This document shows positions 11,470-20,736 of a stretch of DNA of 64,000 nt, one piece after another; position 1 is the first letter of the stretch; every line of letters begins with the position of its first letter. A program made the position numbers and the translations under genes. The stretch covers positions 368,215,877 through 368,279,876 of the forward strand of contig NC_066583.1 in the NCBI RefSeq assembly GCF_024323335.1, given 5' to 3'. Under the pieces are notes generated by a model. That model searched no databases. It saw nothing but the letters and a program-made list of their open reading frames with translations, and was not told the origin of the DNA. The stretch comes from Lathyrus oleraceus (taxonomy: Eukaryota; Streptophyta; Magnoliopsida; Fabales; Fabaceae).

Positions 11470-12828
11470 TGTTGGAGAATTTCCATCCAAGGCGCAGCGG
11501 AATTTAAAAATTTTCTCCATATAGTGATCCTTACGAATGGGCATGATCAGTGATAGAATCGTTACCTCTTGTGGCGATTCAAACCTTTGGTGCAGATCTC
11601 TGATAATGATCAAAACCTTTGATACAGATCCACAGGGCGATCACGAACGTTGAACGATGACAACGTCTCTACTCAGTCCACACGAACGGATTCCTTCAAT
11701 CGCAGTGCTAGCTGTTTGTGAATGAAGGCTTTGAGTGAGAGAGAGATACGAAATTCCAACTCTTCAGTTGTGTTGTATTCCCATACAAAGCTTCTGCACA
11801 AGAGCTCTATTTATAGAACCACTTGTGTGGGCTTCAAGCCAAAAAGCCCACTTAAGTGCATTTTGGCCTATATCTCATAATATGCCAAAATCACTTAAGT
11901 ACTTGGTACCTTACCATATTTCGTATTCTACTTAAGTACACCGTACCTTACGATGTTCCTTAATTATTCTATCTCTCATCAATCCGTCCTTTGTGTGTGA
12001 CCCTATAGGTTTTCGCGACGTTGGCAATTATATTAAATCACGCATTTAACATAATAAACAGTGAGCAGTATCTAGCAACACATCACTGCTACCCAAGTCA
12101 CGAAAATGTCATGTGATCTGACAAAACCTCCTGTGATAATAATTATGTGTATAATTACCCCTTTGCCCTTATGTCTATATTGAACACAAGGTATAGACCG
12201 TGTCACCCTTGTCCAGTTCAATATTGGGCCCATAGACATTTATCCTGTTACGCAGGATTGGCAAATTCCATCTAGGACACTCATGTCCCTCAGCATGCTT
12301 CGTGGAGTACTCATCACCTGTATTTATGGTCATCCAGTTACGGATAACGTTGGATCAGTAATAAAGCACTCAACTCTACATCTAGGATCCATAGTGGTTT
12401 CAGGTCGAAGAGTGGTATACACTATTATCACCATGAGAATAACTTATGACACTTTGCATAACTTTCTATATAGTATTCTCATAGCGGGTCAATCCGGTAT
12501 AAATATTACTCCTAATATTCATACCTATGTTTAAGACTTGATAACTCTTTATCCATGATCCATGAGATGTGATCATCAGTCTACAAACATAATAGTCTTA
12601 ATGCTTTAATGTTATCCCACTTCACATTAAAGCTCGACTACAGATACTTTAAGAATAGTGCCCTTATGTTTAATGTGTTCTCATGATTAAGTCATACTTA
12701 ATACATTAAACAGACTATCTATTCTAGGGACTTTATTAATCAACCATAATAAAGAAAATGCCTTTTATTATTAATAAATAATTCGATACAAGTACCAAAA
12801 GTATTGGCCTCTAGGGCTTACACCAACA
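11470..12828 (-). mobile_element. Solo LTR (1359 bp) inside element A
   Basis: The plus-strand ends TGTTGG and CCAACA are perfect inverted repeats, and CCTAG flanks both sides (11465-11469 and 12829-12833). A TATA box on the minus strand (CTATAAATAG, 11807-11816) shows that sense is minus. There is no coding sequence, PBS or PPT, so it is a solo LTR. A related LTR tip opens the window (1-69). Superfamily is not certain; the ends and 5 bp duplication fit both copia and gypsy. Confidence 0.9.
11807..11816 (-). promoter_or_regulatory. TATA box of the 11470-12828 solo LTR
   Basis: CTATAAATAG on the minus strand, within a GC-richer context; it fixes the orientation of the LTR. Confidence 0.65.
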
Positions 12829-13570
12829 CCTAGGGCTGGTGTTACTAACCTGATAGCTCACACTTCCTTCAGAGTTTCAGCCAAAGAAGACTGGTATTTT
12901 GACAGTGGATGCTCCAGACACATGACTGGAAGCAAAAACCCGCTAATTGATCTTCATCCTCATGCCACCAGCTATGTAACCTTTGGTGATGGAGAAAAGG
13001 GTGAAATCAAGGGGATTGGAAAGCTAAACTACCTTGGAGTCCCTAACCTTGACAATGTCCTACTTGTTAAAGGACTGACTGCAAACCTAATCAGCATCAG
13101 TCAACTATGTGACCAAGGTATAACTGTCAACTTCACAAAAACTGAATATCTGATTACTAATAAAGAAAATGAAGTGATCATGAAAGGAGTCAGGTCTAAG
13201 GAAAACTTCTATATGTGGGGTTCTCAAGAAATTGGTTATTCATCAATGTGTACTCTAGCCAAAGAAGAAGTGAAGATATGGCATCAAAAATTAGGCCATC
13301 TGCATCTTAAAGGAATGAAGAGGATTATATCTGTTGAAGCTATCAGAGGAATCCCAAACTTAAAGATTGATGAAGGAAGAGTTTGTGGGGAGTGTTAGAT
13401 TGGAAAATAGACAAAGATGTCACATCAGAAGCTCAGACATGACACCGCTTCCAGAGTGCTGGAACTTCTCCACATGGACTTGATGGGACCTATGCAGGTG
13501 GAAAGTCTTGGTGGGAAAAAGTATGCTTATGTGGTGGTGGATGACTTCTCCAGATACACCTGGGTCAATT
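12829..13570 (+). pseudogene. pol: Element A pol: protease, pre-integrase and start of integrase
   Basis: After the solo LTR the frame continues with the aspartic protease site (WYFDSGCSRHMTG, 12890-12930), the HHCC zinc region (IWHQKLGHLHLKGM...CGEC) and the first strand of the integrase core (LLHMDLMGP...YAYVVVDDFSRYTW). TAG codons at 13396-13398 and 13408-13410 break the frame at positions that are usually Gln in relatives. The integrase core stops at about 13570: the second Asp and the catalytic Glu of the D,D35E triad are deleted. It therefore could not integrate by itself. Confidence 0.88.
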
Positions 13571-13606
13571 TTATGTGGTGGTGGATGACTTCTCCAGATA
13601 CACCTG
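13527..13606 (+). repeat. 36 bp direct repeat at the integrase deletion junction
   Basis: Bases 13527-13562 recur at 13571-13606, 44 bp apart. The second copy runs straight into reverse transcriptase sequence, so the repeat marks the breakpoint of the deletion that removed most of integrase. Confidence 0.9.
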
Positions 13607-14628
13607 AAGGAATAAATGTTATTGGGACAAAGTGGGTTTACAAGAATAAATCTGATGAACAAGGGGTGGTTACTAAAAATAAAGCAAGGTTAGTAGCACA
13701 AGGATACATTCAAGTTGAAGGAGTTGACTTTGATGAAACATTTTCCCCTATAGCCCGCCTTGAGTCCATTAGACTATTGCTTGGAGTGGCATGTATTCTG
13801 AAGTTTAAACTGTTCCAAATGGATGTAAAAAGTGCCTTCTTGAATGGTTACTTAAATGAGGAAGTGTATGTTGAACAACCTAAAGGGTTTACAGATCCAA
13901 ATCTTCTGAAGCATGTGTATAAGTTGAGGAAAGCCCTCTATGGTTTAAAATAAGCTCATAGGGCTTGGTATGATAGACTCACAGTGTTTCTCATTAACAG
14001 TGGATACAAGAAGGGAGGCATTGACAAGACCTTATTTGTTAAGAATGAAGGAGAAAAACTCATGGTGGCTCAAATATATGTGGATGATATTGTGTTTGGT
14101 GAGATGTCAGATCAGATGGTCGAACATTTTGTCAAACAAATGCAGTCTGAATTTGAAATGAGCCTTGTTGGAGAGCTGACCTATTTCCTTGGGCTACAAG
14201 TCAAGCAGATGGAAGATTTTATATTTCTATCTCAAAGAAAATATGCCAAAAACATTGTTAAGAAGTTTGGCATGGAGAATGCAAGTCATAAAAGGACACC
14301 TGCTCCTACTTATCTGAAAGTCTCTAAAGATGAAAATGGTGTAAGTGTAGATCAAAGTCTCTACAGAAGCATGATAGAAAGTCTGCTATATCTCACAGCA
14401 AGCAGACCTGACATTGCTTTTGCTGTAGGTGTTTATGCTAGATATCAAGCTGAACCAAAAGTCAGTCACATAAACCAAGTGAAAAGGATACTGAAATATG
14501 TCAATGGCACCAGTGACTATGGGATGTTGTACACTCATGGATCTGGATCTATGCTGACTGGATACTGTGATGCTGACTGGGCTGGAAGTGTTGATGATAG
14601 GAAAAGCATATCAAGAGGATGTTTCTTC
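13607..14628 (+). pseudogene. pol: Element A pol: reverse transcriptase and start of RNase H
   Basis: Encodes copia reverse transcriptase: GTKWVYKNK, KARLVAQGY, QMDVKSAFLNG, YGLK, then the catalytic YVDDIVFG near 14080, followed by the connection domain and RNase H start (GYCDADWAG). A TAA at 13951-13953 replaces the Gln that usually follows YGLK. The domain is otherwise well preserved. The Cassandra insertion at 14629 cuts the RNase H domain; the frame resumes after it because insert plus duplicated target (879 bp) is a multiple of three. Confidence 0.9.
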
Positions 14629-15084
14629 AGGATTATCGACTGACCCCACAAACCAACACAGGTCTTTTCAGCATGTTTTATCGTCACTCACACGCTTCCT
14701 GGGAAACTTCCCAGGAGGTCACCCATCCAAATACTACTCCAAGTCAAGCACGCTTAACTATGGAGTTCTTATCTGTTAGGCTACCAAAAAGAAGATGCAT
14801 CTTGTTAGTATAGGTAGTACTAATTAATCCTTATAAGCCTTCATTCAACCATGCAGTCCCATATCTGCATAGCCTCAGGATCCCTCTCATTTCGATGTGA
14901 ATTCGGTTTTTCCCCTAGAAGCTGCTAGGAGTGTCTCATTGTCATGCATCATGCATCGACAACCACTCCATCGCCCTCGGATGTTACATGTAACCACTCT
15001 TCGTCCTCTCCGACCTCGGGTGTTACATGCCCACCAGCTTCCACTTGGTTCGTCCCCGAACCACATCGTACTGGGAGAGGTTTG

Positions 15085-15096
15085 GCTCTGATACCA
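15085..15096 (-). promoter_or_regulatory. Cassandra primer-binding site
   Basis: The minus strand reads TGGTATCAGAGC two bases after the LTR end at 15099; complementary to initiator tRNA-Met. Confidence 0.85.
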
Positions 15097-15098
15097 TT

Positions 15099-15480
15099 TG
15101 TAACACCCCAAACTGCTTTCAGGATTATCGACTGACCCCACAAACCAACACAGGTCTTTTCAGCATGTTTTATCCTCACTCACACGCTTCCTGGGAAACT
15201 TCCCAGGAGGTCACCCATCCAAATACTACTCCAAGTCAAGCACACTTAACTATGGAGTTCTTATCTGTTAGGCTACCGAAAACAAGATGCATCTTCTTTT
15301 CGGTAGCCTAACAGATAAGAACTCCATAGTTAAGCGTGCTTGACTTGGAGTAGTATTTGGATGGGTGACCTCCTGGGAAGTTTCCCAGGAAGCGTGTGAG
15401 TGAGGATAAAACATGCTGAAAAGACCTGTGTTGGTTTGTGGGGTCAGTCGATAATCCTGAAAGCAGTTTGGGGTGTTACA
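15099..15480. repeat. 382 bp near-perfect palindrome formed from Cassandra LTR
   Basis: The left arm (15099 to about 15285) starts TGTAACACCCC and the right arm (about 15294 to 15480) ends GGGGTGTTACA; they are nearly exact reverse complements around the centre AAGATGCATCTT. Comparison with the left LTR (14629-15027) shows that only half of each LTR is normally this sequence: the outer half of this LTR has been replaced by an inverted copy of the inner half. Confidence 0.9.
15318..15381 (+). ncRNA. 5S rRNA-derived segment in Cassandra LTR (one of three copies)
   Basis: AGAACTCC..AGTTAAGCGTGCTTG followed by GGATGGGTGACCTCCTGGG corresponds to the 3' half of plant 5S rRNA including its internal pol III control region. 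Reverse-complement copies lie in the left palindrome arm (about 15198-15261) and in the left LTR (about 14705-14770). It is not a true 5S gene: the 5' part of 5S is replaced. Pol III transcription is known for the family but is not shown here. Confidence 0.85.
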
Positions 15481-15925
15481 AAAAGCATATCAAGAGGATG
15501 TTTCTTCTTGGGGAACAACTTAATATCATGGTTTAGTAAGAAACAAAATTGTGTATCTCTGTCCACTACTGAAGCTAAATATATAGCAGTTGGAAGTAGT
15601 TGTTCTCAACTGGTTTGGATGAAACAGATGCTGACTGAATACAATGTCACGCAAGATGTCATGACATTGTACTGTGACAACCTGAGTGCTATAAATATTT
15701 CTAAGAATCCTATTCAGCACAGCAGGACAAAACACATTAATATTCGTCATCATTTTATTAGAGAACTAGTGGAAGATAAAATCATAGCCCTGGAGCATAT
15801 TGCTACTGAAATACAGTTAGCTGATATATTTACAAAGGCTTTGGATGGTAATCAATTTGAATGTCTAAGAGGGAAATTAGGGATTTGTATCTATAGTGGA
15901 AAAGGTAATAAAAATATTGTCTTCC
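15481..15925 (+). pseudogene. pol: Element A pol: RNase H C-terminal part
   Basis: Resumes the RNase H frame after Cassandra: LGNNLISWFSKKQN, LSTTEAKYIA, YCDNLSAI, HSRTKHINIRHHFIRE and LADIFTKAL are all present, covering the usual C-terminal half of copia RNase H. The first 27 bases repeat 14602-14628 and belong to the insertion scar. The open frame runs on to 16065, but homology fades near 15890. Confidence 0.88.
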
Positions 15926-16089
15926 CACTTAAAATAAAGTGCCCCATTTATGGTAAATCATTCCCTAGTATTGGAACTTCCATCTATTGCCCTTTCACAC
16001 GCAACCTCTACTCAAACATTTCCACCTTCCTTCAACTTCATCAACCTTCTCTGCTAGGGCAATAAAAACCTTTCCATAAGAACAACAAG

Positions 16090-17935
16090 ATGTCATAACA
16101 TCCTTCACCATCTGGTTCTAAAGCTACCAAACCAACTCACAAAGATAGAACGCCTTCTATGGACTTTCTTGATGAAGATATTTTGGACGTGATATTTTGA
16201 ACTGTCTTTCATTCCAGGCGACGCTCCTGGTTCATCCTCCACTGCATGCCCTACTCAAGGTAACAGTTCCAATATCCCCTCCAGCTCTACTTATACTCCT
16301 AGTTCTAGGAATGACATGCATCACACTGATCGTGTCATAAGGAACCTTGTCACGAGAATCCTAAATGAGGGACACTCTGTAAATGGAGTTTCTACTCCTC
16401 TATCAAGAAGGGACCCCGCTCCTGAGGTTGGACCTCACAATGAGAAGGAGGATGATTCCTCTAGGTCTGAAAAGGATATAGGTTCTGAAGGATTATGCTC
16501 TTTAGGGAAAACTTTATCTAGCAAGAAATCTGTGGCATCACCTACTGCCAATGCTTCACAGTCTAAGAAGCATGATTCTACAAAGAAGGTGATTGACCTA
16601 GAAGATGAGAGTTCGGATGATGAAGATGATAGCTTACTTCATCACTTGAAGCCTAGTGTGGCTAAAAGGATGCAGACCAGAAAGGGTAGGTCTGTGGCTG
16701 AAATGATGACAGCCAAAACTGCTAAGAAGGCTACTGTTGTAGGCCCCTCAAAGTCTTGGAGCAAAGTTGAGGTAAAGAAGAGGAAAGCAAGAGAGAGTTC
16801 TGACTCAGATGAAGATGTTGAAGAAGATGTCCCGGACAACTCCCTTATCAAGAGGACAACTGTTAGAAAATCCCCTGCAAAAGTTGTTGTTGTACACTTG
16901 GATAATATTTCCTTCCATCTTGAAGATGGAGCAGCAAAATGGAAATTTGTAATCCAAAGAAGGGTGGTTGTGGAAAGAGAACTGGGCAAGGATGTTGTGG
17001 AGGTTAAAGAGGTCATGGACCTGATTAAAACTGCTGGATTAATGAAAATTGTTTCTGAGTTATCCTAGTGTTATGAAGGACTGGTGAAAGAGTTTGTGGT
17101 CAACATCCCTGAGGACATTGCTGACAAAAACAACAAAGAGTTTTGTAAGGTGTTTGTAAGAGGGAAGTGTATCAATTTTTCTCCAACTGTGATTAACAAG
17201 TTTTTAGGAAGAGGAACAAAAGGTGCATGTGAACTAGAAGCCATAGACAATGAGGTCTGTAGGGAAATAACTGCAAGACAGGTCAAGGAGTGGCCTAGCA
17301 AGAAGCATCTCCCTGCTGGAAAGCTAACTTTGAAATATGCTATCTTGCATAAGATAGGGTCAGCAAATTGGGTTCCAACCAATCACATCTCTACAATCTC
17401 AAATGCCCTTGGAAGGTTCATATTTGTTGTTGGAACCAAGCTGAAATTTGATTATGGTAGATTCATGTTTGAACAAATTTTCAAACATGCTTCTACAAAT
17501 ACAGTGAAGTTGCCCATAGCTTTTCCCTCAATGATTTGTGGGATCATCCTAAGCCAGCAACCTGGAATTCTAAGCACAAATGATCTTCCTAGTAGAAGAA
17601 AACCTCCTCTATCAGTTCATTACAAATTATTTAAAGGCAGTCATGTCAAAGACATTGTCATGACATCTGCTGTGAAGAAGCCAGCCTCTCAAGGTGGTCT
17701 TATTGCTGAACTAAAAGAAACTTGTAAAGAATTGGAGACATGGATAAGGGTGGCAAAAGCCAGGAAAGAAGCTTTGGAGGCTCTGATTGAAAGCTTGGAG
17801 CAAGCTGATAGAGATAATGTTGGACAGGCCAAGGAAACAGAAGCCCAAACCTCTAGTGAGAGGTTTGAATCTCAAGATGAATCAAGTGGCAGTTCTGGTT
17901 CTGAAGCTGATGAAGATGCAAGCTCCTCTGACTAG
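16090..17935 (+). pseudogene. Element A 3' ORF (envelope-like / plant transposon protein)
   Basis: A further gene lies between RNase H and the LTR, as in SIRE/Maximus-like copia elements. A likely ATG at 16090 is followed two codons later by TAA; the frame then shifts near 16200 to an open stretch (16316-17068) rich in Ser, acidic and Lys residues, has a TAG at 17066-17068, and continues in the same frame to 17935. The last 283 codons hold a globular domain (KEFVVNIPED, FVRGKCINFSP, GSANWVPTNH), then a helical, probably coiled-coil segment (about residues 205-250) and an acidic Ser-rich tail. Relatives are annotated envelope-like, but I see no signal peptide or membrane helix. Inactivated copy. 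Confidence 0.75.
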
Positions 17936-18534
17936 TTTTGTTGAAGTTGTCCCCCACTTTTCTGATGGCGTGCTGTGATGGATTTGGTGGTTCTTTTGGT
18001 AGTCCTGTTCTGATGCCTTGTTATATTATTTTTGGGTTCTTTTTGGTTTTTCTGGATTTTTATCTCAACTTATCTAGCTGTGTATGCTTGTGGATCTGTA
18101 ACACCTAACAATATGTTTTGACATTCTATGTGACATTCTGTTTGACTAATAGACATTTATTTTGTCTCATTGGTCTCTTTTGGCTAAAAAGGGGGAGAAG
18201 TAGCTAAAGAAGTTGTAGCTAAAGTAGCTATGCTATAAACAGATGACAGATGATGTTGAAAAGGATGTATGTTGGAGATAATCTGTGTAGTACAAGTGAT
18301 GTCATATGGGGAGGTGTATGTTACAAGTGATGTTGAAGTTGATGTCTGTGTTGAGCAGACTGAGGGGGGAGGAGAAGCACAAGCGCATGTGTGTTTGATA
18401 TGTGTTTACTAGTTGCTATTTTAGCTAGTAATGTGTGGTTTAATACTTCTGCTGCTAAACTGATGATGTGATTACACTCTTGTGAACAAATGGTCTGATG
18501 TATGTTTTAGGCAAAATTTGCCAAAGGGGGAGTT
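17936..18534 (+). promoter_or_regulatory. Element A 3' untranslated region with two polypurine tracts
   Basis: No gene in this stretch. AAAAAGGGGGAGAAGT at about 18185-18200 is an upstream polypurine tract; AAAGGGGGAG at 18523-18532 lies just before the 3' LTR (with TTT between) and is the likely plus-strand primer. The same upstream 16-mer occurs in element E. Confidence 0.8.
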
Positions 18535-19494
18535 TGTTGGTTCTATGTGTTGGCGGCAATTTTGGTAAAACCTAGAGTGTTCACAAGTTGTCACAAGTGT
18601 TGTCTTGACATAAGATAACAGGTTCCTGCAGGGTGTTTAAAATGTGAATGTGCAGGATTTTACTGAGATGTCAGACCCGATGTCATGACATCCGTATACA
18701 GAACATTCAGTCTGAATGTTATGTATTGTGTGATTGCATTTTTTATGCTAATCTATGTGTGATTGATGTAATGATTGAACGCGCCTTTAATTAGTAATTA
18801 AAACCAGATTGACTTATTTTCCAACAAGATATAATCAGCTGTCATGAGAAGATATGAATGGGAAATAGTTTTAGGGTTTTGTGATGTCCAAGCCCAGCCA
18901 AACACTTCTATAAAAAGGGCATGGAATGCATGGTTTTAATACACAAGAAATATCGAACGAAATATTGAGAGAGAATAAGGGTTTAGTCTTGCGTGGTCGT
19001 GTGTATTGTGAGTCATTCATTCATCCATAGATGATTGAATTGGACTGACTTTTGAGTTGTAATTTTTCCACTCTAAGCTTTGAAGCATGAGTGTGTGTTT
19101 ACTTGGTTGAAGCTTTTAAGAAAGATCAAGTATGTGTTCTTGAAGAGTGTCTTCTTTTCATTGTAATATTTGTTTTTACATCACTGCTGTGATTGAGGGG
19201 GAGTGAGTAGGGTCTCATATCTAAGAGTTCTTAGATAGAAGTCACACGGGTAGAGATTAGGTGAAAAGACTGTAACTTGAAGTTGTTTACTGAGAGTCTT
19301 TGAACTAATTCTGTTTAGTGGATTTCCTTCCTGGCTTGGTAGCCCCCAGACGTAGGTGAGTTTGCACCGAAATGGGTAAACGATTGCTTGTGTCACTTGT
19401 ATTACTGTTCTTTATCTTTTATCCTATTTGTATTGTTCAGATATTAGTGTCGTGACATTACCTTCGACATCTCATATCTGATACCAGAATTTCA
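18535..19494 (+). repeat. Element A 3' LTR
   Basis: 960 bp, TGTTGG...TTCA, about 96% identical to the 5' LTR by eye. TATA box at 18908-18917. Confidence 0.92.
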
Positions 19495-19994
19495 AGTTTC
19501 ATACTTTCATGAATTGATTTTTAGAAGTTTAATAAATTTAGAAGAGGTTTGAAAAGTATTTTTTGTGTGTGTGTGTGTGGATTGCCTTAGTACTTCAAGA
19601 CTTACTCTTGCCCCTTTTATAATAAACTAATCAATCTAAAGTTAAGCGCAAAATCAATCAAATTTTCACACTTTCTCACTTTCATAAATTTAAGACTTCA
19701 AGTTACTTTACTAGATCCGATGTTTGATTAACACTTAAATTGGAACTTGAATCATTTGACTAATGAGGCTTGAGATATCTTGTTCTTGATTAAATGTCAT
19801 CATTAGAAAATATTGGACAATTGCAATCGACTCCCTCTTTGATAGTTGTCATAAAGAAATATTTAAGAGAGATACCAACACCCAAAAGCCGTTTAACTTT
19901 TGGATTTATTGAATTTTAATCTACTTAACAGTTGGCATCATTTTTCATCATCAAAACCAATTGAAGATTGACATGTAGAACACATAGATCCACA
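19495..19994 (-). mobile_element. Copia element B LTR, part 2 (right of element A)
   Basis: Continues the LTR interrupted by element A. The minus-strand start is TGTGGATCTATGTG at 19994, preceded on that strand by AAAAAAAGGGGAGAA (a polypurine tract), so this is the 3' LTR of a minus-strand element. Its sequence matches 50740-51156 block by block. Confidence 0.65.
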
Positions 19995-20736
19995 TTCTCC
20001 CCTTTTTTTGATAATGACATCACATATCTCAAGGGAGGTGTTAAAATAGAAAAGCATATATTAAAATATTTGAGTGGTTAAACTCCCCCTTGCAAATAAA
20101 GATATTATACTCTACTTCCACTTGAGAGTATACTCCCCCCTTTTTACAATATCAAAAAGACGAAAAAAATAAATACTGTATAAAACCCATAACTAAAAAG
20201 GATGTGTTATCTGATGAAACATAAGCACATAAAGGCACATTTAAGTATGATATAAGACCATATTTCTCCCTATAAATGGAAGTATCCGCTTTGAGATGTA
20301 TTCTTTTAGGGAATTCTTTTGCTGACATTTCCTTTTTTATTTCTGACCCCCTTTTTTCTCATTTTTTCTCTCTTACCAAACAAAAGTAAGCATTAAAGGA
20401 CTTATACCCCTTGATTATTTATAGAATAAAAGCCAATATTCTTTATTTTGAAACTATTTGAATATTTTGACGTGAGGGGCAATTTTAGAGTTTGTTTCTT
20501 TCTTGTTGAGATTCCTTCAAAAAAATCTTTAAATGTGAAAGCATATCACCTTCAAAAATATTTGGAATTTTTTTCTAATTTTACAATTAGCCTTTGATGT
20601 TGAAAGGCATTCTTTCTTCATATTTGGCTATGTATAGCTTTCGATTTTTTTTTTATATATTTCACATTCCATAAGTTAATCTAAGGATGCCTTCCTCTTT
20701 TGAGATATTTCATATGTTATTCGTTAATATGATGAC
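19995..20736 (-). mobile_element. Element B 3' internal region
   Basis: AT-rich stretch beginning with the polypurine tract (19995-20009), with a further pyrimidine-rich tract near 20130-20140 (plus strand). No coding match. Most of pol is gone between here and 25391. Confidence 0.5.

Larger units (their letters stand above)
14629..15480 (-). mobile_element. Cassandra TRIM retrotransposon, rearranged
   Basis: Non-coding element with sequence matching the 3' half of plant 5S rRNA inside its LTRs, the defining trait of Cassandra TRIMs. On the minus strand: the right LTR (15480 to 15099) ends GGGGTGTTACA, then a PBS for initiator tRNA-Met (plus-strand GCTCTGATACCA, 15085-15096), a very short internal segment, and the left LTR, which probably begins near 15027 and is truncated at 14629, missing its last 22 or so bases. 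The right LTR is an abnormal palindrome. It interrupts the RNase H of element A and is flanked by 27 bp of duplicated target instead of 5. Confidence 0.85.
4048..19494 (+). mobile_element. Copia element A, SIRE/Maximus-like, with three nested insertions
   Basis: Complete Ty1-copia element: 960 bp LTRs (4048-5007 and 18535-19494) starting TGTTGG and ending TTCA, an initiator-Met primer-binding site, gag, protease, part of integrase, reverse transcriptase, RNase H, a 3' ORF and a polypurine tract. It is flanked by GGTTT (4043-4047) and AGTTT (19495-19499), a target duplication with one mismatch. About 7.0 kb of its 15.4 kb span is later insertions. It is dead: nonsense codons, a deleted integrase core and a lost gag start. 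The LTRs differ at roughly 35 of 960 sites by eye, implying an insertion on the order of 1-2 million years ago at usual plant LTR rates. Confidence 0.9.

Noticed and set aside
15318..15381. A genuine 5S rRNA gene
   Set aside because: Only the 3' half of 5S is present, in a Cassandra LTR, with inverted copies; no 5' half and no tandem 5S array.
16642..17016. 124-codon antisense ORF rich in Ser/Thr/Leu
   Set aside because: Antisense shadow of the charged region of the element A 3' ORF.
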